A stretch of 64,000 nucleotides of DNA from JAENVT01 sp963720775 (GCA_963720775.1 CAVRGR010000001.1:248001-312000); one strand, 5' to 3'; numbered from the stretch's first letter, positions 8,728 to 17,526 are shown. Program-made: numbers and translations. Notes: a model not told the origin generated them from the letters alone.

Positions 8728-8864
8728 CCGCGGACGATCAGGCCCGACTGGACCGCCTCGACATGCTTCGACAGGGCGTACGGGAGCAAGAAGTGCTCAG
8801 GGCCAAGCTGCACCCGGATCGGCCGCTAGCGAAGGTCTTGGAGTTCAAGCCCCGATCCACCTAG
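8724..8864 (+). CDS. Small hypothetical protein (46 aa)
   Basis: A 46-residue, strongly charged frame starting ATG at 8724 within ATGA and stopping TAG at 8862-8864. It contains DDQARLDRLDMLRQG and a basic, proline-containing tail. It is the last member of the mini-cluster: the terminator-like hairpin at 8879 begins 14 bases later. The overlap with the preceding gene and the hairpin position support a real cotranscribed unit; function cannot be told. Confidence 0.45.
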   Translation: MTADDQARLDRLDMLRQGVREQEVLRAKLHPDRPLAKVLEFKPRST

Positions 8865-8878
8865 CCTCACCACCGACG

Positions 8879-8920
8879 GAGCCCTGATAGTCCCTCCCGC
8901 CGGGACGGTCGGGGCTCTTT
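8879..8920 (+). terminator. Terminator-like hairpin after the small-gene cluster
   Basis: Outer stem GAGCCC (8879-8884) with GGGCTC (8912-8917) and inner stem GTCCC (8890-8894) with GGGAC (8902-8906), followed by TTT and a TTTT at 8926-8929. It sits 14 bases after the last small gene, in the right place to end its transcript. Confidence 0.65.
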
Positions 8921-8929
8921 CGCGCTTTT

Positions 8930-9037
8930 GGCCGTACGACCAATGGCGCCCGCGACGGTCGTGCCTTACGGTCTCATGCAGGCGGGCGGGCCAATCGGGA
9001 CTGGGTTCGAGCCGCGCTTGGGCGTCGCTCGGTCCGG
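8930..9037. repeat. Diverged direct repeat, copy A
   Basis: Begins GGCCGTACGACC and ends near CTCGGTCCGG. It aligns along its whole length with copy B (9261-9368), which begins GGCTGTACGGCC and ends TTCGGTGCGG. Shared blocks include GGTCGTGC, TTACG and CGCGCTT. Divergence is high, so this is an old duplication or a conserved structured element. Confidence 0.6.
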
Positions 9038-9260
9038 ACCGTGCGCCGGCGGCGCCGCGTTACAACAGCCAAGCACGTGCGGGGTGCTCTGGCGCGCGGT
9101 CTGGACCGAGGAGCACCCCTGACCCACTGTGCCGTGGCCATCGGCCCGAGTCGGCTGGGCGGAGACACTAACCAGCCCGCAACAGGGGGTGTCAACAGCC
9201 TGGGTCTTCGCGGGTGTCGACCGGCCGGGTGATTCCTACACGGCGGCACAGCAGCATTAG

Positions 9261-9368
9261 GGCTGTACGGCCTATAGCGCCCCGCGGGGTCGTGCTTTAC
9301 GATCGTCTGAGGTGCGGCGGGTCATAGGTGGACGGGGGCCGGTCGCGCTTAGGTGTCGTTCGGTGCGG
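9261..9368. repeat. Diverged direct repeat, copy B
   Basis: Second copy of the ~108-base unit at 8930-9037, same orientation, about 220 bases downstream. Differences are spread evenly and do not follow a three-base pattern, which argues for a non-coding element rather than a duplicated gene. Confidence 0.6.
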
Positions 9369-9435
9369 CTAGCTGAGCGACACCGCTGGTATATGGGCAA
9401 CGGTGACTGACCACGCTTGCCCTACACAACGACAT

Positions 9436-9479
9436 GAGCCCCGATAGCCCTGGTACCCCCCGGTAGGTCGTCGGGGTTC
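9436..9479 (+). terminator. Second terminator-like hairpin
   Basis: A 9-bp stem GAGCCCCGA (9436-9444) with TCGGGGTTC (9471-9479, one G-T pair). It is clearly related to the hairpin at 8879: both begin GAGCCC(C/T)GATAG and are followed by TCGCG. It has only a weak T run. No gene reads into it from nearby, so it may be a duplicated structural element rather than an active terminator. Confidence 0.45.
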
Positions 9480-9739
9480 TGTCGCGTGATGGCCCCGTTG
9501 TGGTCCCCGCCAGATCGGGCCGTCAGTCTCCACCCGCCGCCGATCGGCGTACCGTGACCTTCGAAGTTCTCCTGTCGCTGAGTTTCTCCCAGTCCTTGGG
9601 AAAGAATCTCGCTTGGCAGGAGGACTTCCTTTGTCGTCAGGCCGCCATCAAGCGCAGCCGGCGCCGAGGGCGCGACGAGAACCCCGCCCACACGCCGTGC
9701 GACTCGTCGAGCCCGGCCGACAACTCCCCCCTGACTGAG

Positions 9740-10462
9740 TCAGTCTGAGTCAGCGGATGGCAGCGGTGCGTACTGGTCGACGTAGTCCTGGCGACAGAGT
9801 CGCCGGATCTCACTCATGAACCGGTCGGTGATTTCGCGTCGAGCGCGGTTCGTGCTCGTCGTGAACCCAGCGTCGGCAGTGAGGATCGGCTCACCGAGGC
9901 TGATCGTGGCGTGCCGGAACGGGCGCACCAACCGGGCGCCGGTAGGCAGGATCCGGTCGGTGCCGATGATGCCGACCGGCACGATCGGGACACCCGTGGT
10001 GAGCGCAAGGTGGGCGGCACCGGAGTGCCCACGGTGCAACAACCCATCTCGTGATCGGGTTCCCTCGGGGAACAGCCCGACCACCCCACCACGATCGAGG
10101 ACGTCATCAACTTGCGCGAACGCGTGCACGAGATCGCCGGGATTCTCACGCCGGATCGGGATCATCCCCGCCCCGCAGAACAGCCACTTCGTGATCCACC
10201 GATCCGTGTACTCGGCCTTGCCGAGCACCGACACCGGCCGCGGCAAGGCGAACATCAACAGCACAGAGTCGAAGAACGAAAGGTGGTTGGCCACCACGAT
10301 CGCCGGTCCCTCCGTTGGCAGGTTCTCGGGGTGCTCCACGTCGAGACGTACCAGACCGCGCCGAGCTGGGGCCGTGAGCATCCGGACGATCTCGTAGGCG
10401 CTGCCGTGCTCGTGCCACTCGCGCACGATCGGCGTCACCCATCGTTGGACGATGTCGACCAC
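9740..10462 (-). CDS. plsC: 1-acyl-glycerol-3-phosphate acyltransferase family protein
   Basis: A 240-residue acyltransferase of the PlsC (LPLAT) family, acting at the membrane in phospholipid synthesis by moving an acyl group to the 2-position of lysophosphatidate or a related acceptor. The catalytic NHLSFFD (the N-H-x4-D block) lies at about residues 58-64. FPEGTRSRDG and VPIVPVGIIGTDRILP are the other conserved blocks. Length is standard. The neighbours are unrelated, so it seems a single-gene unit, and the donor and acceptor cannot be deduced. Confidence 0.92.
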   Translation of the reverse strand: MVDIVQRWVTPIVREWHEHGSAYEIVRMLTAPARRGLVRLDVEHPENLPTEGPAIVVANHLSFFDSVLLMFALPRPVSVLGKAEYTDRWITKWLFCGAGMIPIRRENPGDLVHAFAQVDDVLDRGGVVGLFPEGTRSRDGLLHRGHSGAAHLALTTGVPIVPVGIIGTDRILPTGARLVRPFRHATISLGEPILTADAGFTTSTNRARREITDRFMSEIRRLCRQDYVDQYAPLPSADSD

Positions 10463-10607
10463 ATCACGACCTTCGCTCAGCTGCCAGCCCGCTTCCAGGG
10501 TCCAACGTCCCTGCGGCGCCGGTCACCTCACTGACCGGATCACGAGTAACGGCTTTAGGCTGATCTGTGGGCCTAATTCTATGAAATCGAGCATGCCCGA
10601 GTGAACA

Positions 10608-11561
10608 GTGAGTGACGTGGCTGCAGGACGCCTACTCGGCGCGTGCGCTGGCCGTACAGCTGGTGGCATGCGCCCGGTGAGACCAGTGACTCCCAGCCCT
10701 CGTATCCGATCCGTTCGAGGTGCTGTCCGACTGAACTGTGACTCGGTGTTCCTCGTGGAGCGTGTTCCCGTGCCTCGATGGCCCGTCGGTCTCGAAGCGA
10801 CCGACGTGCAGAACATCTTCGGGGAACAGGCTGAGTGGGGCTTGGCGATTCCGTGGATGTGTCAGGCTCTCGCCTCTCCCCGTTCACACCGGCCAATGCT
10901 GCGAGCACCAGAACCAGGAGACGACTTCTTGCCCGGAGCACTCGCCTACTGGAGTTCGCTGCTCCACCTGCTCGTCTACGGCTTCGGCTGGTCACACCCG
11001 GGTCGCGGGCTGCGATGGTGGTACAACGCTGGCAAGCCCATCGATGACCCGAAATTGGCTCTCCTCAGCGAGGTATGGGGCGCAGACGGGCAACTCGACT
11101 GGTTTGCGGCATGGCTGTGGACCACCGGGGCTTGCAGCTACCTCTGTCGATCGATTGGCTCCACCGACGACGACCGGATCAAAGTCGACCCAGGCTGGCT
11201 CGAAGGCGTCGAACATCAGATCAGCGAGTCCCGAACGCCATCTCCGTACGGTGGTGGGTCCGACCCCCTTCACCTCACGGCGCACATCGGCGGACCCATG
11301 CAACGTCGTGTCCGGGGCCGCAGCCACCTCACCCTTCATCCGTCACGGAGGAGAACTGCCACCCTCGTCACCGACTCGATGACCGGTTGGTATGGCGCGC
11401 TTGTCGACGATGCGGCAGCTCTCCCTGACCACGAGACCGGACGCTCTTGGGAGGTCGACGTGGTCGTGCGTCCCGTCGGCTGGCTCGGCACCTTCCGCCG
11501 CTCACGTACCACCGGTCTCTGGTACTCAGGTCGCCATCGCCACCACGTTGTCGGCAACTGA
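10608..11561 (+). CDS. Hypothetical protein, tryptophan-rich
   Basis: An open frame of up to 317 codons. The first ~45 codons are Arg/Pro-rich and look non-coding; a GTG at 10746 is a more believable start and gives 271 residues. From there the composition is protein-like, with many aromatic residues (WSSLLHLLVYGFGWSHPGRG, WFAAWLWTTG) and a C-terminal part that could be a beta domain (MTGWYGALVDDAAALP, SWEVDVVVRPVGWLG). No signal peptide, clear membrane segment or catalytic motif is evident. I do not recognise a family. It sits alone in the accessory stretch. Confidence 0.6.
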   Translation: MSDVAAGRLLGACAGRTAGGMRPVRPVTPSPRIRSVRGAVRLNCDSVFLVERVPVPRWPVGLEATDVQNIFGEQAEWGLAIPWMCQALASPRSHRPMLRAPEPGDDFLPGALAYWSSLLHLLVYGFGWSHPGRGLRWWYNAGKPIDDPKLALLSEVWGADGQLDWFAAWLWTTGACSYLCRSIGSTDDDRIKVDPGWLEGVEHQISESRTPSPYGGGSDPLHLTAHIGGPMQRRVRGRSHLTLHPSRRRTATLVTDSMTGWYGALVDDAAALPDHETGRSWEVDVVVRPVGWLGTFRRSRTTGLWYSGRHRHHVVGN

Positions 11562-11772
11562 CTAACCGGGAGGAATCGGGCGATCCGATCTTGCCCATCT
11601 CGGCGGCCGTGGTGATCTCCAACGGTTCGGCCATCGAGCCGACTTGAGCGCGTGATGACACGATCACGTTGTTCACGAGGCGGTGAACAGATTCCGAACC
11701 TGACGCGGGGGCGACGATCGTAGGTGCCCGACTCAACCCACATCGGGTCATCGAGACGTCAGCTGATGTGCG

Positions 11773-12174
11773 TCAGCGGAGCCGTTCTGCGGCTTCCACC
11801 CGCGCCGCGAAACCATCCAACTCGGCGGCGGTGGGTTGGTGGTTCCAGAGGTACATGCCCTCGAGCAATCCGGCGTACTCCTCCTCTTGGCCCGGCTGCA
11901 CCGCCACGGCGATCGGCGTGTCCGACCCGACGACCGATCGGTACCGCACGAGGATGTCCCGGTGGTACGGACGGTCGAGATCGAGCTTGAAGACCACACC
12001 GTGCGCGCGTTCGACCAGTTGACAGGTGCCTTCGTCGACGAGCGGGCAGCCATGCCCGCCGGGTCCATGGCAGACCTCGACGGGATGACCCATCCCTTCG
12101 AGCAGGTGCCGTTCGAACCCCTCGTTGTCACCTGGTGTCACGTCGAGGATCACCCCAAGTTCTGATTCACTCAT
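11773..12174 (-). CDS. Conserved-looking hypothetical protein (133 aa)
   Basis: A 133-residue soluble protein with an alternating strand/helix pattern (GVILDVTPGD near the N-terminus, VVFKLDLDRPYHRDILVRY in the middle, IAVAVQPGQEEEY later). A His/Cys-containing segment (EVCHGPGGHGCPLVDEGTCQLVERA, about residues 33-57) could bind a metal. The fold pattern is reminiscent of small receiver-like domains, but no phospho-acceptor motif is certain. It is transcribed away from the liv operon, leaving a 215-base shared upstream region. Function unknown. Confidence 0.65.
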   Translation of the reverse strand: MSESELGVILDVTPGDNEGFERHLLEGMGHPVEVCHGPGGHGCPLVDEGTCQLVERAHGVVFKLDLDRPYHRDILVRYRSVVGSDTPIAVAVQPGQEEEYAGLLEGMYLWNHQPTAAELDGFAARVEAAERLR

Positions 12175-12362
12175 CTGTCCACGGTCGCGCCGAATTCACC
12201 ACGACGACAGGGCAAGAGGTCCTGGTTCTTACACGTCGGCGGCGCACGACTGGTACGGGGGTCGCCGGCACGAAACGACCGGTGATGGGCGGTCTCGGGC
12301 GCACGCCAGCCGGGCTGAGGCTGTTTCCGGATTGGGTGCAGACCACTGGTCGGCGTCCGATG

Positions 12363-12368
12363 TAGGCT
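12363..12368 (+). promoter_or_regulatory. Possible -10 element of the liv operon
   Basis: TAGGCT fits the usual actinobacterial -10 pattern and lies 27 bases before the start codon, upstream of a strong ribosome binding site (AGGGGGAGG, 12375-12383). No good -35 is visible at 16-18 bases, so this is a weak call. Confidence 0.3.
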
Positions 12369-12389
12369 CTGCCCAGGGGGAGGTTCGAC

Positions 12390-13169
12390 TTGGGGCGTCC
12401 ATCTCTACTCAATGTTCAAGAAGTGTTCGTGCGATTCGGTGGTGTCGTCGCGCTCGACGATCTGTCGTTCTCCGTCGATGAGAACGAGATCTGCGGGCTG
12501 ATCGGGCCCAACGGCGCGGGGAAGACGACGCTGTTCAACGTCGTCTCGCGGATCTACGAACCGAACACAGGTCGCGTCCTGTTCGATGGCAAGGATCTTC
12601 TGAACTTCAACGCTCACGAGATCGCCGAACTCGGCGTGGCGCGGACCTTCCAAAACCTGGCCTTGTTTCCCCGGCTGACCGTGCTCGAGAACGTCATGGT
12701 CGGCGCCCACAGCCGCTGCAAGGTCAACTTCGCATCGGCGCCATTTCGAATCGGCGTGAGCCGCGAGGAGAAGCGCCTGACACAGGATGCAATGAACATC
12801 CTCGGCGTTCTCGGTCTCGCGGAGGTGGCCCTGCGGCCGGCGGCGGGTCTGCCGTTCGGCACGCTCAAGAGGATCGAGCTCGCTCGAGCGATGGCGGTCA
12901 AACCACGCTTGCTCCTTCTCGACGAACCGGCGTCGGGACTGACGCATGCAGAGGTTGACGAGCTCGGGCAGACGATTCGCGGCCTCCGCGATCAGTTTGG
13001 TCTGACCGTGCTGCTCGTCGAGCACCACATGCAGTTGGTGATGAGCATTTCCGACAAGGTGGTCGTGCTCGATTTCGGGCGCAAGATCGCGGAGGGCACG
13101 CCCGCCCAGGTTCAGAACGATCAGGGTGTCATCGAGGCCTACCTCGGAAGTACCTCGCGGTCAGCGTGA
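12390..13169 (+). CDS. livG: Branched-chain amino acid-type ABC importer ATPase LivG
   Basis: A 259-residue ATPase of the LivG type, powering uptake of branched-chain or related amino acids. Walker A is GPNGAGKTT and the family-specific GVARTFQNLALFPRLT follows. The signature is replaced by LPFGTLKRIELARAM, a normal LivG feature, and Walker B is LLLLDEPASGL. The start is TTG at 12390, six bases after AGGGGGAGG, giving MGRPSLLNVQEV; there is no nearby ATG. It is the first gene of a five-gene transporter operon, four bases before livF. Confidence 0.93.
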   Translation: MGRPSLLNVQEVFVRFGGVVALDDLSFSVDENEICGLIGPNGAGKTTLFNVVSRIYEPNTGRVLFDGKDLLNFNAHEIAELGVARTFQNLALFPRLTVLENVMVGAHSRCKVNFASAPFRIGVSREEKRLTQDAMNILGVLGLAEVALRPAAGLPFGTLKRIELARAMAVKPRLLLLDEPASGLTHAEVDELGQTIRGLRDQFGLTVLLVEHHMQLVMSISDKVVVLDFGRKIAEGTPAQVQNDQGVIEAYLGSTSRSA

Positions 13170-13173
13170 ACCG

Positions 13174-13887
13174 ATGACGACGATGCTGCAGGTCACCGGG
13201 CTCGATGCCTCGTACGGGCCGATCCAAGTGCTCCGAGGCGTCGACCTGCAGGTCGACGAATCCGAGGTTGTCGTGCTGCTCGGTGCCAACGGAGCGGGCA
13301 AGACCACGACGATCCGGGCCATCTGTCAGATGGTGGACAACAAGGGCAGTGTCAACATGTGCGGTGCTGAACTGGTCGGCATGCGCCCCGAGAGGATGGC
13401 TGGACTCGGGATTGCGCACGTCCCGCAGGGTCGCGGGACCTTTCCCGAGCTGACCGTGGAGGAGAACCTCCAAGTGGGCGCGTACGTGCGTAAGGATCGC
13501 GCCCAGATCCGCGACGACATCGATCGGAACTACGCGTTGTTCCCGCGTCTGGGCGAGCGCCGCACGCAAGCGGCAGGCAATCTGAGCGGCGGCGAGCAAC
13601 AGATGCTCGCAGTCGCTCGTGCGCTGATGAGCCGGCCTCGCCTGCTCTTGTTGGACGAACCGTCGCTCGGCCTGGCACCACTGATCATTCAGGGCCTGTT
13701 CGCCAGGTTCAACGAGCTGAACAAGGAGGACGGTGTGACGATGTTCATCGTCGAACAGAACGCGAACCTTGCCCTCGATATCGCCGACCGCGCCTACGTG
13801 CTCGAGGCCGGTCGCATCGTCCTGTCCGGTAGCGCCGCGGAGCTACGTGCAAACGACGCCGTGCGGCGCGCGTACTTGGGTTTCTGA
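13174..13887 (+). CDS. livF: Branched-chain amino acid-type ABC importer ATPase LivF
   Basis: A 237-residue ATPase pairing with LivG. Walker A is GANGAGKTTTIRAI, the signature LSGGEQQML and Walker B LLLLDEPSLGLAPLI, the last characteristic of LivF. The ATG at 13174 follows the livG stop by four bases and starts MTTMLQVTGLDASYG, the normal N-terminus. Nine bases separate it from livH. Confidence 0.94.
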   Translation: MTTMLQVTGLDASYGPIQVLRGVDLQVDESEVVVLLGANGAGKTTTIRAICQMVDNKGSVNMCGAELVGMRPERMAGLGIAHVPQGRGTFPELTVEENLQVGAYVRKDRAQIRDDIDRNYALFPRLGERRTQAAGNLSGGEQQMLAVARALMSRPRLLLLDEPSLGLAPLIIQGLFARFNELNKEDGVTMFIVEQNANLALDIADRAYVLEAGRIVLSGSAAELRANDAVRRAYLGF

Positions 13888-13896
13888 GGACATCGG

Positions 13897-14859
13897 ATGA
13901 GCGTCGTACTCGCTATCCCAGGGATTGAGCGCAACTTCTTCACACTCACCCTGATCCTGCAGAACCTGACCAACGCATTGGCAAACGGTGCGGTGTACTC
14001 GCTCATGGCCTTGACCGTGGTCATGATCTACAAGACCACCGGTCATCTCAACTTCGCTCAAGGTGAGATGGCGATGTTTTCGACCTTCATCGTGTACGCC
14101 CTGGCGATCGAGCACGGCCTCAACGTATGGCTGGCGATCATCCTCGTCGTGATCGCCTCGATGGTGGCGGGCGCGGCGTTGGAACGTGTCTTGATCCAAC
14201 CGCTCGAGCGCCGCAGCGTCCTCGCTCCCGTGATTCTCACCCTCGGTCTGTTCTTCATCCTCAACGGGGGCGCGGCGACCATCTGGGGGACGCAGCCGAA
14301 GACGCCGATCCCGGCGCCGTTTCCGGGCCACCTGAACGACAAGTTCGACATCATCACGAATCGCCTGCCGCACTTCTTCATCACCTACAAGGCGATCGGG
14401 GTGTGGGCCACGGTCGCGGTGCTGGTGTTCCTGCTGAACCTGATGCTGAAGCGCACCAAACTCGGGCTGGCATACCGAGCGGTCGCCGCGAATGCCGAGT
14501 CGTCTCTGATCGTCGGCATCCCCGTCAAGCGGATGCTGATGCTGGGCTGGGCACTGGCCGCAGGGATCGGCGCGATTGCCGGAGCCATCATCGCCCAGTA
14601 TCGCAACGTTCTCGATTTCAACTTCATGGGATCTGTTCTCTTGTACGGCTTCGCAGCCGCTTCCGTCGGCGGGTTCGACTCCATCAAAGGCGCAGTTGTC
14701 GGAGGTCTGATCGTTGGCGTTGTCGAGACCTTCACCCCGGCGCTGTTCACCTTCGTCGGAAGCGAGCTGTCGCTCGTGATGGTCTTGTTGGTGATCCTCA
14801 TCGTCTTGTACTTCCGACCGCAGGGTTTGTACGGAACCAAGCGCGTGGAACGAGTATGA
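13897..14859 (+). CDS. livH: Branched-chain amino acid-type ABC permease LivH
   Basis: A 320-residue inner-membrane permease with about eight membrane segments. The early block LANGAVYSLMALTVVMIYKT followed by GHLNFAQGEM is diagnostic for LivH. The cytoplasmic loop is reduced to KRTKLGLAYRAVAANAESS, where LivH usually has MRA. It ends with LIVLYFRPQGLYG, typical of the family. The stop overlaps the livM start as ATGA (14856-14859). Confidence 0.94.
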   Translation: MSVVLAIPGIERNFFTLTLILQNLTNALANGAVYSLMALTVVMIYKTTGHLNFAQGEMAMFSTFIVYALAIEHGLNVWLAIILVVIASMVAGAALERVLIQPLERRSVLAPVILTLGLFFILNGGAATIWGTQPKTPIPAPFPGHLNDKFDIITNRLPHFFITYKAIGVWATVAVLVFLLNLMLKRTKLGLAYRAVAANAESSLIVGIPVKRMLMLGWALAAGIGAIAGAIIAQYRNVLDFNFMGSVLLYGFAAASVGGFDSIKGAVVGGLIVGVVETFTPALFTFVGSELSLVMVLLVILIVLYFRPQGLYGTKRVERV

Positions 14860-16052
14860 AGTCGCTGCCCGTCGTCATCGAGCGGAAGTCGCCGACCCAT
14901 CGCGCCTTGCAGCTCTTGGCCGTAGTCATTGCGATCGCGTTCTACTTCTACGTGGTCAATGTCGTCCAGAACTTCAGCGCCATCCGCTGGGCAGTAGCAG
15001 TCACGCTGGCGGTCGCCATCCTCGGGTTGAACATCGTCACCGGCTACTCGGGCCAGATATCGATCGGCCACTCGGCCTTTTTTGGAATCGGCGCGTACAC
15101 GACCATGATCTTGATCGCCGACCACGGCTGGCCATTCCTTGCGACCCTGCCTGTTGCCGGAGCGCTCGGCTTTCTCGTCGGAGCGGTGATCGGCATTCCG
15201 GCGTTGCGCATACGGGGCCTGTACCTGTCGTTGATCACGCTCGGGCTCGCGCTCGCCTTTCCCTCGATCGTCAAGTCAGACAACTTCTTCGGCATCGACT
15301 TCGCCAAAATCACCGGAGGCAGCAGTGGAAAGGTCATCAGCGGCGGCGACGTGACGACGACCCGCGGCTTTCATTGGAATCCACCATCCTGGGCACCGAG
15401 TGGCTGGACGACCAACGACTGGGTGTTCACGACGGTCTTCGTGATCGCGATCGTTCTCTTCCTGTTGTCTTCCAACCTGATCCGAAGCTCCGTCGGTCGT
15501 GGGTTGATCGCCATGCGCGACAACGAGACCGGCGCCGCTGTGTCTGGCGTGTATCCCGCGCGTTACAAGATTCTCGCCTTCGCTACGAGCGCGCTCGTCA
15601 CCTCGATCGGCGGCGGCTGCTTCGCGCTGGCATCGACGACGATCGGGCCCGACACGTTCGGTCTGCAGCGTTCGATCGAGTTCATCGCCGGACTCGTGAT
15701 CGGTGGTGTGGCAACCATCCTGGGTCCCGCGATCGGCGGTTTGCTCGTCGAATGGCTTCCGTATTGGGCGTTCGAGGTCAACTGGCCGCTCCTCGGCAAG
15801 CTCCAGGGCCCGCAAGCCGGGGTGCTGTACGGAGTCATTCTCGTCGTCATCATCTTCTTCCTGCCGGGGGGCATCATTCACGGGTTTCGCCAGCTGCGGT
15901 CGAGGTTCTTGGTGTTCGTTCCCCGCTTGCCAGAACCGCAGGATGTCCTCACCGCGCCGTCCGCCGTAGCAGGGGCCACCGCCGAGTCAGACGCTCGGCC
16001 CGATGCTGCACTCGCAAACGTCCAACAACCAACAAGAGAGAGGTACCAATGA
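14856..16052 (+). CDS. livM: Branched-chain amino acid-type ABC permease LivM
   Basis: A 398-residue permease partner of LivH. The start ATG at 14856 overlaps the livH stop. Family marks are LGLNIVTGYSGQISIGHSAF, the loop GRGLIAMRDNETGAAVSGV with its EAA-like motif, and FLPGGIIHGFRQL near the end. About 50 residues after the last membrane segment form an Ala-rich, probably disordered cytoplasmic tail. A GAGAGAGG at 16035-16042 within this gene serves the next one, and the stop overlaps that gene's ATG. Confidence 0.94.
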   Translation: MKSLPVVIERKSPTHRALQLLAVVIAIAFYFYVVNVVQNFSAIRWAVAVTLAVAILGLNIVTGYSGQISIGHSAFFGIGAYTTMILIADHGWPFLATLPVAGALGFLVGAVIGIPALRIRGLYLSLITLGLALAFPSIVKSDNFFGIDFAKITGGSSGKVISGGDVTTTRGFHWNPPSWAPSGWTTNDWVFTTVFVIAIVLFLLSSNLIRSSVGRGLIAMRDNETGAAVSGVYPARYKILAFATSALVTSIGGGCFALASTTIGPDTFGLQRSIEFIAGLVIGGVATILGPAIGGLLVEWLPYWAFEVNWPLLGKLQGPQAGVLYGVILVVIIFFLPGGIIHGFRQLRSRFLVFVPRLPEPQDVLTAPSAVAGATAESDARPDAALANVQQPTRERYQ

Positions 16053-17476
16053 GACCACGTGCAACCACAACTCAACTTGGGCTGGTGGTGGCAGCTTGTC
16101 TGTCACTCATTGCCACTGCCTGTGGTAGCGACAGCAAGAGCTCAGCGACCACCGCCGCTGCACCGACGACAACCGCAGCGCTACCGGCCACCACCGCTCC
16201 CGCACCGGCGGAGACCACAGCCGAGACCACCGCCGAGACCTCGGCACCCACGACTGAGCCGGCTGCCGCCGTGTTCAAGGTGCCCACAGACAACTGCCCG
16301 GCTGACGCCACCCAGCCACTGGCCGACGGTGCACCGATCAAGATCGGATTCATCGGGCCGCAAACGGGGCAGTTGGCCGGGTTCGGCGTCATCGGTCAGG
16401 GCATGAAGGTGTACTTCGACAAGATCAACAAGGAACAGGGCGGAGTCGACGGTCACCAGATCGAGGTCGTCATGAAGGACGATGCATACGACCCGGCGAA
16501 GTCAGCACCTGCCGTCCAGGAGGCGCTCCAGGGCGACAAGATCTTCGCCTCCGTCTTCCAGATCGGCACACCGAATGTGGCCGGCACGCGTCAGCTGTAC
16601 GCCGACGCATGTGTTCCGCAGGCGCTCGTCGGCTCGGGCTACCCAGCCTGGGGTGACCCCGCGCACTTCCCGTGGACCACTGGAGGGATCCCCTCGTACA
16701 CGGTCGAGGCGAAGGTGTGGGTGCAGTTCATCAAGCAGAAGTTCCCGGACGCGAAGAAGGTCGCGATCCTGTCGTTCAACAACGACTTCGGCAAGACCTA
16801 CAAGACGACGCTCGACACTGAGCTACCGGCTGCCGGATATCAGATCGTCGCCGACGTTGCCCACGAGGGTACGTCGGATCTGTCCAACGAGGTCACCCAA
16901 CTGCTCGCCGGCGGACCTGACGTGATCATCGGCGGAACGACGGCGACCTTCTGCACCAACTTGATCACCCTTGCCCGCCAGGGTGGGTTCACGGGCCCGA
17001 TCATCAACTCGTACACGTGTCAGTCGATCCAGCAGTACATGGTGCCCGCCGGCGACGCAGCGGCGAACGTGTACACGCTGGTCGTGGCCAAAGACCCGTC
17101 TGACCCGGCGTACGCGGACGATCCGGCAGTCAAGCAGTACATCGCCGACGTGGGCACGTACGGTCCCGGCGTCGAAGCGAACGTCGGCAACGTGTTCACC
17201 GGTTACAACGCGGCGTTCTTCACGGTCGATGCCCTCACCAGGGCCGCGAAGATGGACGGGGGACTGACCCGGGCGAACCTGATGAACGCGTTCTGGTCGT
17301 TCAACCTCACTGGCCCGATTGCCATCGGGGGTATTGGCCATGTCGACGGCGTGACCGATGCTTACATCGCCGAATACGGCGTCATGGCCGAGTACGACCC
17401 GGCCGGTCAGACCTACAAGGTCGCCGACGGAGTCCCCATCGACGTCGAAGGCCAGGGCGGGGTCTACGGCGGCTGA
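16049..17476 (+). CDS. Branched-chain amino acid-type substrate-binding lipoprotein
   Basis: A 475-residue extracellular lipoprotein of the LivJ/LivK-like class (periplasmic binding protein type I). The ATG at 16049 lies in ATGA and gives a signal peptide ending in the lipobox LIATAC (Cys about residue 25). Then comes a ~50-residue Ala/Thr/Pro linker before the binding domain (PIKIGFIGPQTGQLAGFG). KVYFDKINKEQGGVDGH and later VAILSFNNDFGKTY are typical. It is the last gene of the operon, followed by a strong hairpin. The ligand could be a branched-chain amino acid, an amide or another small solute. Confidence 0.92.
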   Translation: MRPRATTTQLGLVVAACLSLIATACGSDSKSSATTAAAPTTTAALPATTAPAPAETTAETTAETSAPTTEPAAAVFKVPTDNCPADATQPLADGAPIKIGFIGPQTGQLAGFGVIGQGMKVYFDKINKEQGGVDGHQIEVVMKDDAYDPAKSAPAVQEALQGDKIFASVFQIGTPNVAGTRQLYADACVPQALVGSGYPAWGDPAHFPWTTGGIPSYTVEAKVWVQFIKQKFPDAKKVAILSFNNDFGKTYKTTLDTELPAAGYQIVADVAHEGTSDLSNEVTQLLAGGPDVIIGGTTATFCTNLITLARQGGFTGPIINSYTCQSIQQYMVPAGDAAANVYTLVVAKDPSDPAYADDPAVKQYIADVGTYGPGVEANVGNVFTGYNAAFFTVDALTRAAKMDGGLTRANLMNAFWSFNLTGPIAIGGIGHVDGVTDAYIAEYGVMAEYDPAGQTYKVADGVPIDVEGQGGVYGG

Positions 17477-17495
17477 TCGATGATCGGCAACAGAC

Positions 17496-17526
17496 GCAGC
17501 TGGCGGGCAGTGGGCCCGCCAGCTGC
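17496..17526 (+). terminator. Strong hairpin closing the liv operon
   Basis: A perfect 13-bp stem, GCAGCTGGCGGGC (17496-17508) with GCCCGCCAGCTGC (17514-17526), around a five-base loop and 19 bases after the stop codon. No T run follows, as is common for hairpin terminators in high-GC actinobacteria. Confidence 0.75.

Larger units (their letters stand above)
8865..9739. other. Gene-free, structured and repeat-rich stretch
   Basis: No convincing gene lies in these 875 bases. They hold two terminator-like hairpins of similar sequence (8879-8920 and 9436-9479), two diverged direct repeats of ~108 bases (8930-9037 and 9261-9368), and a perfect 9-bp inverted repeat (9081-9089 with 9111-9119) with a nested 4-bp stem. 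An 82-codon plus-strand frame at 9500-9748 is open but lacks a clear ribosome binding site and recognisable features; I do not call it. Confidence 0.6.

Noticed and set aside
15374..17476. A 700-codon frame covering livM and the binding protein
   Set aside because: The first 225 codons are a shadow of livM; the true start is ATG 16049 with signal peptide.
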